A DNA stretch of 12,997 nucleotides from RGIG8767 sp045531685 (GTDB lineage Bacteria; Bacillota; Clostridia; Lachnospirales; Lachnospiraceae), in NCBI GenBank assembly GCA_045531685.1, contig JAZSEL010000015.1:1-12997 (forward strand), in the 5' to 3' direction. Below, in pieces: positions 1 to 7,911 of this stretch. How positions within the stretch are numbered: position 1 is the first letter of the stretch; each line of letters starts with the position of its first letter. Made by a program: the position numbers and the translations under genes. The notes below the pieces were generated by a model, which searched no databases, was not told the DNA's origin, and saw only the letters and a program-made list of their open reading frames with translations.

Positions 1-120
1 GAATACTTTTCGGTATTTTGTGCAGGTGGTGTTATTGTAGCAATTCCGATTTCTATACTGTTTGTTCTTATGCAGAAGTTTTATGTGGAAGGAGTTACCG
101 GAGGAGCTGTAAAGGGATAG
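1..120 (+). CDS. 3' end of MalG-type sugar ABC transporter permease (partial)
   Basis: Only the last 39 codons are present, open at the left edge and ending in TAG. They encode a hydrophobic segment (GGVIVAIPISILFVLMQKF) followed by YVEGVTGGAVKG. A final membrane helix ending in a Q-[KR]-[FY]-[FYV]-V-x-G-[LVI]-T-x-G-A-V-K-G tail is characteristic of MalG-family inner-membrane permeases of carbohydrate ABC importers (CUT1 class). In such systems this subunit pairs with a MalF-like permease, a solute-binding lipoprotein and a shared ATPase. The glycosidase start lies 21 nt downstream, which suggests one operon importing and cleaving alpha-glucans. The substrate cannot be read from this fragment; malto-oligosaccharide is inferred from the GH13 neighbour. 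Confidence 0.85.
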   Translation, partial: EYFSVFCAGGVIVAIPISILFVLMQKFYVEGVTGGAVKG

Positions 121-141
121 TTAGCAGCGTAGAGGTTAAAA

Positions 142-1869
142 ATGAAAAAAGAAGCAGTATTACATATTCCGCTTTCGCATTATGCATATGCGGAAGATGA
201 ACAAACGCTGGTTATCCGAATACGAACAGCGAAAAATGATATAGAAAATTGTTGTCTATTCTATGGTGACAGAGTAGATATGTATGAACCAATTCATACA
301 AAAGAAATTCGTATGGTAAAGATTTCCTCCGATGACTTGTTTGATTATTATGAAGGTTGTGTGAGGGATAGCTATACAAGAGTTTGTTATTACTTCCGTT
401 TGGAGGATAAAGCAGAAACTCTCTATTATTACAGTCGCGGTTTCTGCAACGAAATAAATTGTCATCGGACAGAGTACTTTCAATTCCCGTATATTAGAAG
501 AGAAGATGTTCATAACCCGCCGGAGTGGGCGAAGGACATAGTTATGTATCATATTTTCCCGGATAGCTTTGCTACGGAAAAAAGGGAAATGGAGAAGAAA
601 GGAAAAATATGTGAACACAAAGGTGCTGCCAGTGTAACAAATCAGGGAGGAACTTTAAAAGGCATTGAAGCAAATTTGGATTATTTGAATGAATTGGGAG
701 TGAGTTGTCTCTATTTGAATCCGATTTTTGCGGCGAATTCCTATCACAAATACGATACCATTGATTATTTTGAGATTGACCCATGTTTTGGAACAAAAGA
801 AGATTTCAAGCAACTTGTGAAAGCGTGTCATAAGAATGGTATCAAAGTAATTTTGGATGGGGTATTTAATCATTGTGGTCCGGATTTCTTTGCCTTTAAA
901 GATGTACTGAGGAATGGTGAAAAATCTCGGTATTATGATTGGTTTTACCATATGCCGGTGCCGATTCATTTTTGCGATCCCCCTAGCTATGAAGCGTTTG
1001 CTTATGTAAAGGAGATGCCAAAATTAAATACAGGAAATCCAGAGGTTTTGGAGTACTTGTGCAAGGTTGGGACTTATTGGATTGAGGAAGCGGATATCGA
1101 TGGCTGGAGATTGGATGTAGCCAATGAAGTAAATTATGATTTTTGGAGAAGTTTTAAAAAGGCAGTATGTGCTAAAAAGCAGGATTGCTTCTTGATTGCA
1201 GAGATTTGGGAAGACTCTAATGTATGGCTTCAAGGGGATCAATTTCATTCCAGTATGAATTATACTTTTACCTATTTGTGTCGAGACTTTTTTGCAACAA
1301 GAACCATTAATGTTCTTGAGTTTGATGAACAAATTCATAAGATGATTATGCGTTACCCAAGACATATTTCCCTTGTACAGATGAACTTTTTGGATTCCCA
1401 TGATGTGCCAAGGTTCCTTAGTTATTGTGAGGGTAATGTGGATAGGATGAGGCTGGCCTTTTTCTACCTCTTTATGAGTGTTGGGATTCCGTCTGTGTTT
1501 TATGGTGATGAATGCTGTATAGAAGGAGTGAATGAGCCAGAGTATCGTGCACCCATGAGATGGGATGGGGAGAATCTGACTAAGGAGTTTGCACGATGGA
1601 TTAAGATTCGCAAATCCCATCAGGCACTAACCAAGGGAGAATACAGAACCTTTATTACAGATACAGAACGTGGAATCTATGGTTTTTACAGAATCTATGA
1701 AAAGGAAAAATTATTGATTCTGATGAATAATAGTGATGAGGATCAAGTGATTGAGTTAAAAGGGGATATTTCTGATAAAAGCGTGTATAGACATGTAGAA
1801 ACGATGGAAGACATGGGAGATTGTGTTATGCTTAATGCAATGAGTGGAGTAGTATATGAAGTGTCTTAG
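142..1869 (+). CDS. GH13 neopullulanase / cyclomaltodextrinase-like alpha-glucosidic hydrolase
   Basis: A 575-residue cytoplasmic glycoside hydrolase with no signal peptide. Residues 1 to about 120 form a beta-rich N-terminal domain of the CBM34 type usual in subfamily GH13_20, and the catalytic barrel starts at about 130 (DIVMYHIFPDSF). All GH13 regions are visible: region I DGVFNHC 239-245, region V MPKLN 292-296 (typical of the neopullulanase group), region II GWRLDVANEV 321-330 with nucleophile D325, region III LIAEIW with acid/base E354, and region IV LDSHD with transition-state stabiliser D421. A short C-terminal beta domain follows about 500. It should hydrolyse alpha-1,4 (perhaps also alpha-1,6) bonds in maltodextrins, cyclodextrins or pullulan fragments brought in by the upstream transporter. 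AGAGG at 131-135, 6 nt before ATG 142, supports the start. Exact specificity among GH13_20 enzymes is not readable. Confidence 0.93.
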   Translation: MKKEAVLHIPLSHYAYAEDEQTLVIRIRTAKNDIENCCLFYGDRVDMYEPIHTKEIRMVKISSDDLFDYYEGCVRDSYTRVCYYFRLEDKAETLYYYSRGFCNEINCHRTEYFQFPYIRREDVHNPPEWAKDIVMYHIFPDSFATEKREMEKKGKICEHKGAASVTNQGGTLKGIEANLDYLNELGVSCLYLNPIFAANSYHKYDTIDYFEIDPCFGTKEDFKQLVKACHKNGIKVILDGVFNHCGPDFFAFKDVLRNGEKSRYYDWFYHMPVPIHFCDPPSYEAFAYVKEMPKLNTGNPEVLEYLCKVGTYWIEEADIDGWRLDVANEVNYDFWRSFKKAVCAKKQDCFLIAEIWEDSNVWLQGDQFHSSMNYTFTYLCRDFFATRTINVLEFDEQIHKMIMRYPRHISLVQMNFLDSHDVPRFLSYCEGNVDRMRLAFFYLFMSVGIPSVFYGDECCIEGVNEPEYRAPMRWDGENLTKEFARWIKIRKSHQALTKGEYRTFITDTERGIYGFYRIYEKEKLLILMNNSDEDQVIELKGDISDKSVYRHVETMEDMGDCVMLNAMSGVVYEVS

Positions 1870-1896
1870 GGCTGATAATTCTATTGGGTAGTTTGT

Positions 1897-1925
1897 AAAA
1901 AGATGGTAGAAATACCATCTTTTTT
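1897..1925 (+). terminator. Rho-independent terminator after the GH13 gene
   Basis: A 12-bp perfect hairpin: AAAAAGATGGTA (1897-1908), loop GAAA (1909-1912), TACCATCTTTTT (1913-1924), then one more T. The GC-containing core AGATGGTA/TACCATCT, a GNRA-like loop and a 3' T-run make this a convincing intrinsic terminator. It lies 28 nt past the stop codon and closes the transporter-GH13 transcription unit. Confidence 0.85.
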
Positions 1926-1994
1926 ACTGGGAAGAAAATTGAACGAGAAATAATAGAGTGAGAAAAGAATTAATGTAGCATTATCCATACTATT

Positions 1995-2023
1995 TTGATA
2001 AAGTCATGGTAAGAGGATATACA
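1995..2023 (+). promoter_or_regulatory. Sigma-A-type promoter of the GH42 gene
   Basis: TTGATA (1995-2000), a 17-nt spacer and TATACA (2018-2023): five of six matches in each hexamer with ideal spacing. The -10 ends 34 nt before the GH42 start and lies downstream of the preceding terminator, so the beta-galactosidase gene probably has its own promoter. I saw no clear LacI-type palindrome or cre site here, so its control is unknown. Confidence 0.75.
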
Positions 2024-2057
2024 GCAAAGTAATTTATTGAGAGGAGACAATTAGTAT

Positions 2058-4097
2058 ATGAAGCATTATGTATTTGGCAAGCCTGTTAATAAGCTTATTC
2101 ATGGTGGTGATTACAATCCTGAGCAGTGGTTAGATTGTCCGGATGTATTGCAACAGGATATTGAATATATGAAACAAGCGGGAATAAATGAGGCTACGCT
2201 TGGGGTTTTTTCGTGGTCAATGTATGAGCCTAAAGAAGGTGAATTCCATTTTGATTGGTTGGTACAGATAATGGATAATTTGTATCAAAATGGCATATAT
2301 ACCATTCTTGCAACACCGTCTGCAGCCAGACCGGTTTGGTTGGACCATAAATATCCGGAAGTGATGCGTGTGGATGGAATGGGAAATCGCAACAGACATG
2401 GACTCAGACACAATCATTGTATGTCTTCGGAAGTATATCGGGAAAAGGTCAGATTAATAGACCAAAAATTGGTTGAAACAGTTGGAAATCACCCGGGTCT
2501 GCTAATGTGGCATATTTCCAATGAATTTGGTGGAGAATGCTTTTGCGAAAACTGTAAAACTAAATTTCAGGAGTATTTAAGAAAGCGTTTTAATAATGAT
2601 ATCGAAAAACTAAACCATGAATGGTGGACTACCTTTTGGAGTGCACGATATTCGGACTTTTCAGAGATTGAGCCTCCGTATGAGAATGGTCAGACTGCGG
2701 TTATGGGATTAAATCTGGAATGGAGAAGATTTACTACACGGAATTATTCGGATTATTTGTCGGTAGAGATTGATACAATAAGAAAATATTCCCCAAATAA
2801 GGATATTCCTATTACAACTAATTTTATGGTTAGATATTATGGGATAGATTATAGAGTTTTGGCTAAGAAGATTGATGCTATATCCTGGGATAGTTATCCG
2901 GCTTTCCATAATGATAATGAAAGCTATGAAGATACAATGATGTCAGCTGCTTTTGATAATGCCATCATGAGAGGGATGAAACAGGATAAGCCGTTTTTAC
3001 TTATGGAAAGTGCTCCGGGGCTGGTAAATTGGATGCAGTATAACAAGTTGAAACGCCCGGGGGTTCACGAGCAATTTGCGATACAGACAGTTGCTTGTGG
3101 TTCGGATTCGGTGCAATATTTTCAAATACGTAAATCCAGAGGATCAGCGGAACAGTTTCATGGGGCATTGATTGATCATCTTGGAACCAATGATACGAGA
3201 GTATTTAAAGATGTGGCTAAAGTTGGAGATGTTCTTTCGAAATTGGCAGAAGTGGAAGGAAGCGTAATGCAAAATGATGTTGCCCTTATTTTTGAATGGG
3301 ATAATTGGTGGGCAATAGATGGAGCGAGTGGATTTGGTCGTGACACAAAGAAGTATGATGTAATATGTAGAGATTATTGGGTAAAACTGATGGAGTATGG
3401 TGTTGAGCCGGATGTTATTTCTACTGAGGATTCAATAGATTCCTATAAACTCATTATTGTTCCGATGCTTTATATGCTGAAGGATAATATCGCACAAAAA
3501 CTGACAGAATTTGTGGAGAAAGGCGGTATCCTGCTTGTAACTTATATGACCGGATATGTGAATGAAAACTGTCTGGCCTACCGGGGAGGATTCCCGGGAG
3601 ATGGCTTAAACAGGCTTTTGGGGGTGATTAGTGAAGAAATCGATACCTTATATCCGAGTGATAAAAATGGAATTCATATAACGGAAGAAGAGACTGTATG
3701 GGATGTGACAGATTATGCAGAATTATTAAGGGTTACGGATGCAGAAGTGTTGGGTAGCTATACAGATGATTTCTATAAAGGTATTCCGGCATTGACAAGT
3801 AAGGAATATGGACTGGGAAAAGCGTATTATCAGGCAGCAAGATGCTCTCTTTCACAGATGAGTGGCTTCTTTGAAAAATTATTAGAAGAGGCTAAAATTG
3901 AGACGAAACAGTTACCGCGCGGAATTGAATTCCATAAACGGTATGGAACGGAAGGTGTATATGAGTTCTATTTGAATATATCAGAGGAGGATATTGTATT
4001 AAATAATATTCATGGAGAGAATGTTATTTCCCAAGAACAGCTGGACGGAAGTGTAAAAATAGAACCAAAAGGGTATTTGGTGATAAAAGATTTTTAA
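2058..4097 (+). CDS. GH42 beta-galactosidase
   Basis: A 679-residue protein of normal length for GH42, without a signal peptide, hence cytoplasmic. Family signatures: GGDYNPEQW at 16-24 opening the TIM barrel, WHISNEFGG at 151-159 with acid/base E156, and LLMESAPG around nucleophile E317. Four cysteines (C121, then C161, C163, C166 in the ECFCENC cluster) match the structural zinc site known in many GH42 enzymes. Residues from about 400 to 610 correspond to the trimerisation (glutamine-amidotransferase-like) domain and the rest to the small beta C-domain. It removes terminal beta-D-galactose from lactose, galacto-oligosaccharides or plant galactan/arabinogalactan fragments; which one is not shown. 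GAGGAG at 2041-2046 precedes the ATG. It is a single-gene unit with its own promoter and terminator, next to an alpha-glucan locus rather than to galactan genes. Confidence 0.95.
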   Translation: MKHYVFGKPVNKLIHGGDYNPEQWLDCPDVLQQDIEYMKQAGINEATLGVFSWSMYEPKEGEFHFDWLVQIMDNLYQNGIYTILATPSAARPVWLDHKYPEVMRVDGMGNRNRHGLRHNHCMSSEVYREKVRLIDQKLVETVGNHPGLLMWHISNEFGGECFCENCKTKFQEYLRKRFNNDIEKLNHEWWTTFWSARYSDFSEIEPPYENGQTAVMGLNLEWRRFTTRNYSDYLSVEIDTIRKYSPNKDIPITTNFMVRYYGIDYRVLAKKIDAISWDSYPAFHNDNESYEDTMMSAAFDNAIMRGMKQDKPFLLMESAPGLVNWMQYNKLKRPGVHEQFAIQTVACGSDSVQYFQIRKSRGSAEQFHGALIDHLGTNDTRVFKDVAKVGDVLSKLAEVEGSVMQNDVALIFEWDNWWAIDGASGFGRDTKKYDVICRDYWVKLMEYGVEPDVISTEDSIDSYKLIIVPMLYMLKDNIAQKLTEFVEKGGILLVTYMTGYVNENCLAYRGGFPGDGLNRLLGVISEEIDTLYPSDKNGIHITEEETVWDVTDYAELLRVTDAEVLGSYTDDFYKGIPALTSKEYGLGKAYYQAARCSLSQMSGFFEKLLEEAKIETKQLPRGIEFHKRYGTEGVYEFYLNISEEDIVLNNIHGENVISQEQLDGSVKIEPKGYLVIKDF

Positions 4098-4108
4098 TAG
4101 ATACAAAT

Positions 4109-4154
4109 ATCAAAGCAGTCTTGAGAATCGGTGGGTTCTCAAGGCTTTTTTGAT
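4109..4154 (+). terminator. Rho-independent terminator after the GH42 gene
   Basis: The core stem CTTGAGAA (4120-4127) pairs with TTCTCAAG (4136-4143) across an 8-nt loop. The outer arms ATCAAAGC (4109-4116) and GCTTTTTTGAT (4144-4154) add further pairing and supply a six-T tract at 4146-4151. The stem begins 11 nt after the GH42 stop codon. Confidence 0.85.
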
Positions 4155-4220
4155 ACTTGTTTAGGAGAAGAAATGACAAATTGCCCAATTGTACGAGTTT
4201 TATGGTGTGTGAAATAGAGT

Positions 4221-4231
4221 TGTGCTATACT
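4221..4231 (+). promoter_or_regulatory. Extended -10 promoter of the GGDEF-protein gene
   Basis: TGTGCTATACT matches the Gram-positive extended -10 consensus TRTGnTATAAT at all but one position. The hexamer 17 nt upstream (TGGTGT, 4203-4208) is a poor -35, which extended -10 promoters tolerate. Transcription would begin near 4238, giving a leader of about 43 nt before the ATG, with the ribosome site AAGGGG at 4263-4268. Confidence 0.6.
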
Positions 4232-4280
4232 TGTAAATAAGGGAACAAGAAATTATTTTTACAAGGGGTTGTGATTACAA

Positions 4281-7200
4281 ATGGGTAAAAGTATGGAGAG
4301 TAAGAAAAGAGAAATTTCAACTACATTCATTAAGAATATAGTTTCTTCTATCGGGGTAAATAGCAATAATTTTGTATTGGTAAAACATTATGGTAAATAT
4401 AGTATCGATATAGAAGATGCCAGAAGTGCAATGATGGCCTATGATAATCTGGAAATACATTATACGCATTTTGCGAATAATGAAATGGTGGGTAGCTTTG
4501 AGCCTTTTTTAACTATTATCAAAAGGTGTTACATAAAATATTATTCAGATATTTCAATAGATGAATATTTGTCCCGGTTTGATATTTATCAGAATCAAAA
4601 ATCCTTTTTTGAGTCCTATATCGACAGTGGGGCATGTCAAAGATGTGAACCATATATTTTGGATGAAATAGAATTTGAAAGAAGAAAGATCGTTGAATCT
4701 GTAGTTAATATTATTACAAAACTAAGTAAAATGCATCCTATGCTTATTATGGTTGACAATATTCATATGGTTCCTAAAACCACAATTACATTGTTGAAGA
4801 GTATTGTTGACCATCCTGGCAATGTAAATATCGGAATATTTGCGGCGTATAACGACTTAAAACAAGTGCCAACTGTTAATCGTAACGATTGGAACGAATA
4901 TATCAATATTATGGCGTATAAGAGATGTGTTTTCGAAGGTGGCGCTTATGAAAGCAGAACGGATGGGGAAGATAGCAGCGAATTTGTGTTTGACAGTAAG
5001 AGGGCGTACGAGTATTTGAGCAAGCTAAGGACTATGTATTGTGCAGTAGGACTTGAGCAGGCGGATTACTATTTGCAGAAAATACATGAAAAACTGTCAA
5101 ATGAGCGTATGAATATAGATTTTGGGTGCAAATTTGAATATTTCAAATTATATGCCCAGGTGCTTATAAATTCCGGAGATTTTTCCACTGCATTATTAAT
5201 CTGTGATAACTTAAAGGAAATGTGTGAACAGAATACAGCACCGGAATATGAGTACGATTATCATTTTCTTCATGCATATACGCAGATGTACAGTGGAAAA
5301 TTGGAGTTTGCCAAAAAAAGTGCCCTAAGATGTAAAAGTATTGCAAGTAAAATGGGGGACGAAGACTACCTTTTCAGGGCTGAATTACTTATTCATATGG
5401 TGGAGATGTCCGGCTGGTATAATATTTATTTCCTCGTAAATGACCCGGTGATTCCGGAGGAATTTATCAAAAGAGTACAGGAACATGGCTATTACAATCA
5501 TCTGGCATACATATATATTTACGCCTATGACAATGAGTGCGACAACTTTAGAGAAGTGAAATCGGTAGAAGAATTTCAGAAGAAGCTGGTAAAATATCCG
5601 GAAGGCTTAGAACTGGCCAAAAATATGGGGAATATATGCCTGATGCAGAAAGCTTACCGTAAGATGATTATGATGACTTCTGCAATAGGATTATTTAAAG
5701 TTACGGAACATTACTATGAAAAATATATTGAATTACTGGGAAATAGTGATGACAGGGAATTAGCGGATGTTAAAAACGGCCAGGGATATATCTATTGTGC
5801 ATCAAGAAGATTTGATATGGCAAATGACAGTTATAACAGCGCTTTATCAATTTTTATCAAATTGGGAAATATTAAGGCAGTTGGGGAAACTTTGTATAAT
5901 ATGTCCATAAACTGTATTTTAGCAGGGGATTTTGATGCTGCGTACAACTACCTTAAAATCTGTACCCGAATTATTGAGAAAATGCGTTTGAATGATTTGA
6001 GAGTATGTAACATTGCAAAAGTATACGGGCTTTTAGCATTGTGCAGTACAAGATTATCGCTTGAATATGACAGCATTTTTTATTTGAATACCAGTAGAAA
6101 ATTCCTGGAACACATTATCAATCACCGTACCTACAGGGATACCGAAAAGGTGGATAAAACTTTTACCGGTAATGATGATGAGCTGTTTTTATATTATTTT
6201 GTAAATGGATTGCTGGAAGAAAAGAACGGAGGACATAAGCAGGCTCTGAACTTTTTTGAGACGGCAGAAAAACATTGTTTACGTTCTGCAGGAAATATGT
6301 TTTTCAGTTTTGTTCAGCTCAAAGTTGCAATGGCAGGCGTATATAGGGAACTAGGAGACGCAGAGAAAGCTGTCATGATGGTTAATAAAGCATATGCGTA
6401 TGCTAAGGATAAGGATTACAAGGATCAGATAAATACCCTTTCTTTCATGAAAGAGACGGGAGAGTATGTTCATAAATGTACCAAACTGCCCCTTAAGAAT
6501 CATGCACTGGATGAGATTAATGAGTTAATTGAAAATGGCAGTACATCCATGAAATATCAGGATATGCGCAATCAGATAGAATTCATTTCTATTTGGCAGA
6601 ACATTCTTGAAATTAGTGATAAGTCAAAGCAGGAACTCATTAATACAGCTGCCAACTCATTTATGTTGAATTTTAACCTGGATTCGTTTTTGTATATTAA
6701 ATTTACTGAAAACGGAGCTCAGTTATTATTCAGCGAGGGTTCTGTTGAGTTGCAGGACAGTGATTTTGAAATTCTCAGAGAGTATTTTGAGAAGAGTAAG
6801 ACAGGTTTTGTTACTGCAAAAATAGATAAAAATTATGATGATTATAAAACCATATTAGAGATATTCGGCATGGATATCCTTTGTTCCATAGTGTGTAATC
6901 CGTTTTTTGAAAATGAGAAACTGGATAGCTTGTTTATCAGTTGTATTTACATGAAAACGAACTGGAGCGTAGAATCCTACCGGTATCTTTTAAATGAGAG
7001 TGAAGCTGCTATTTTTAATTTGTCCCTCAGACAGTTGCTTCTGGCAGTGGATAAGATTGAGAATATGAATGAAATCAGACATATTAATGAGGCATTGAAG
7101 GAATCTTCCTATACGGATTATTTGACTGGGCTTAAAAACCGTAATGGTTTCTATGAAAAGGTTCACAGACTGATTGATGAATCGAAAGTAGAAGGTAAGG

Positions 7201-7649
7201 CATTAAGTCTGGCAATGCTTTACATTGATTTGGATAATTTTAAATACTATAACGACACATTTGGACATGATGTAGGAGATCTTGTTTTAAAAGAAATAGC
7301 CAAAGTGTTAAAGGATTCTGCCGGAGAGAATGGTTTTGCCATAAGATATGGTGGAGATGAATTCCTAATTGTGCTTGTGGATTCGAATAAAGAAGAAGCC
7401 ATAGCTACGGCAAAAATGACATTGGATACCATTTTGTTAAAAAATGGATATGTCAATGAAATAAGCACTTTCCTTGGGAAACAAGTTATTATAAAAAGAG
7501 AAAAAACTATTTCTTGCTCAATTGGTGTTTCTATATCCACAAATGTTGATTCAAACAGTGAATTATCAAAACTCATAAAAAATGCGGATTCTTCTTTGTA
7601 TTCTGTAAAACATACAACGAAGAAGGCAGTAAAATTTTTTGTTGAATAA
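4281..7649 (+). CDS. TPR-like, GAF-like and GGDEF-domain diguanylate cyclase with degenerate ATPase-like N-terminus
   Basis: A 1122-residue soluble signalling protein with no membrane segments. Residues about 30-195 resemble the AAA/STAND ATPase module of large TPR regulators: MLIMVDNIHMVP at 154-165 looks like the Walker B region, but the place where a P-loop should be (FVLVKHYGKYSID, 31-43) has no GxxGxGK[ST]. Residues about 240-730 are repeated amphipathic helices of TPR type (for example 493-563 and 630-710). Residues about 760-925 resemble a GAF sensor fold. The GGDEF domain spans about 940-1118, with DYLTGLKNR at 946-954, metal-binding D983 in YIDLDNF, and intact GGDEF at 1024-1028 preceded by RY. 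The expected reaction is two GTP to cyclic di-GMP. The RxxD inhibitory site is absent (GENG at that place). AAGGGG 12 nt upstream supports ATG 4281. It is transcribed alone; TPR and GAF inputs presumably gate the cyclase, but the ligand is unknown. Confidence 0.85.
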   Translation: MGKSMESKKREISTTFIKNIVSSIGVNSNNFVLVKHYGKYSIDIEDARSAMMAYDNLEIHYTHFANNEMVGSFEPFLTIIKRCYIKYYSDISIDEYLSRFDIYQNQKSFFESYIDSGACQRCEPYILDEIEFERRKIVESVVNIITKLSKMHPMLIMVDNIHMVPKTTITLLKSIVDHPGNVNIGIFAAYNDLKQVPTVNRNDWNEYINIMAYKRCVFEGGAYESRTDGEDSSEFVFDSKRAYEYLSKLRTMYCAVGLEQADYYLQKIHEKLSNERMNIDFGCKFEYFKLYAQVLINSGDFSTALLICDNLKEMCEQNTAPEYEYDYHFLHAYTQMYSGKLEFAKKSALRCKSIASKMGDEDYLFRAELLIHMVEMSGWYNIYFLVNDPVIPEEFIKRVQEHGYYNHLAYIYIYAYDNECDNFREVKSVEEFQKKLVKYPEGLELAKNMGNICLMQKAYRKMIMMTSAIGLFKVTEHYYEKYIELLGNSDDRELADVKNGQGYIYCASRRFDMANDSYNSALSIFIKLGNIKAVGETLYNMSINCILAGDFDAAYNYLKICTRIIEKMRLNDLRVCNIAKVYGLLALCSTRLSLEYDSIFYLNTSRKFLEHIINHRTYRDTEKVDKTFTGNDDELFLYYFVNGLLEEKNGGHKQALNFFETAEKHCLRSAGNMFFSFVQLKVAMAGVYRELGDAEKAVMMVNKAYAYAKDKDYKDQINTLSFMKETGEYVHKCTKLPLKNHALDEINELIENGSTSMKYQDMRNQIEFISIWQNILEISDKSKQELINTAANSFMLNFNLDSFLYIKFTENGAQLLFSEGSVELQDSDFEILREYFEKSKTGFVTAKIDKNYDDYKTILEIFGMDILCSIVCNPFFENEKLDSLFISCIYMKTNWSVESYRYLLNESEAAIFNLSLRQLLLAVDKIENMNEIRHINEALKESSYTDYLTGLKNRNGFYEKVHRLIDESKVEGKALSLAMLYIDLDNFKYYNDTFGHDVGDLVLKEIAKVLKDSAGENGFAIRYGGDEFLIVLVDSNKEEAIATAKMTLDTILLKNGYVNEISTFLGKQVIIKREKTISCSIGVSISTNVDSNSELSKLIKNADSSLYSVKHTTKKAVKFFVE

Positions 7650-7700
7650 GTACTCAAAAGCGAAGTGGCAAACTTTTTGAAGTTTTCTGTCAAAAAATAT

Positions 7701-7736
7701 CTGCCCATAGAGAAGAGAATATGGCTCTATGGGCAG
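7701..7736. terminator. 12-bp hairpin, possible terminator with T-run on the minus strand side
   Basis: CTGCCCATAGAG (7701-7712) pairs perfectly with CTCTATGGGCAG (7725-7736) across a 12-nt loop. On the + strand no T-tract follows (AATAAACC), so it is not a canonical terminator for the upstream GGDEF gene. On the minus strand the stem is followed by ATATTTTTTGAC, which looks more terminator-like, yet no minus-strand gene lies to the right. It may still stop + transcripts weakly, stabilise the 3' end of the mRNA, or end an antisense transcript. Confidence 0.5.
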
Positions 7737-7865
7737 AATAAACCAATGTAATCTTCATATCAAGAACTCCTTAATTTCCAAGGAAAAACTTCCACATTTA
7801 ATAAAACTTTAATATTTCAAAAACATTTCTCAAAAAATACTCCTTTAAAGTAACCCTTGTAAGAA

Positions 7866-7891
7866 AAACAGAAACAAAATATTCCAATAAA
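7866..7891 (+). promoter_or_regulatory. Putative response-regulator box and promoter of the dehydrogenase gene
   Basis: AAACAGAAACA at 7866-7876 is identical to the 11-bp unit that is duplicated upstream of the response regulator. The second AAAC (7872-7875) is followed by exactly 10 nt and then AATAAA (7886-7891), a 4/6 match to a -10 hexamer, the same spacing as at the other two sites. A second phased copy 11 bp upstream is not evident here (AAGA), so this is the weakest of the three. An alternative reading, TTGTAA (7857-7862) with a 17-nt spacer and TATTCC (7880-7885), is also weak. Confidence 0.33.
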
Positions 7892-7911
7892 TCAGATGGG
7901 AGAACAAGGGT

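Larger units (their letters stand above)
7650..7911. other. 262-bp intergenic region between the GGDEF and dehydrogenase genes
   Basis: No coding sequence is supported on either strand. It holds a weak 7-bp AT stem (TTTTTGA 7674-7680 with TCAAAAA 7690-7696), the strong 12-bp hairpin at 7701-7736, a very A-rich stretch from about 7780 to 7890, and one GAAACA-type box just before the dehydrogenase gene. Confidence 0.7.

Noticed and set aside
18..200. Open frame on the + strand overlapping the permease end and GH13 start
   Set aside because: It is out of frame with both the clear MalG-type C-terminus and the GH13 gene, is cysteine/serine-rich, and has no ribosome site.
1024..1620. 198-codon open frame on the minus strand inside the GH13 gene
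   Set aside because: It lies opposite conserved catalytic regions and gives a composition typical of an antisense shadow, with no family motif.
1926..2057. Catabolite-control (cre) or LacI-type operator before the GH42 gene
   Set aside because: No convincing palindrome or cre match was found by eye near the promoter.
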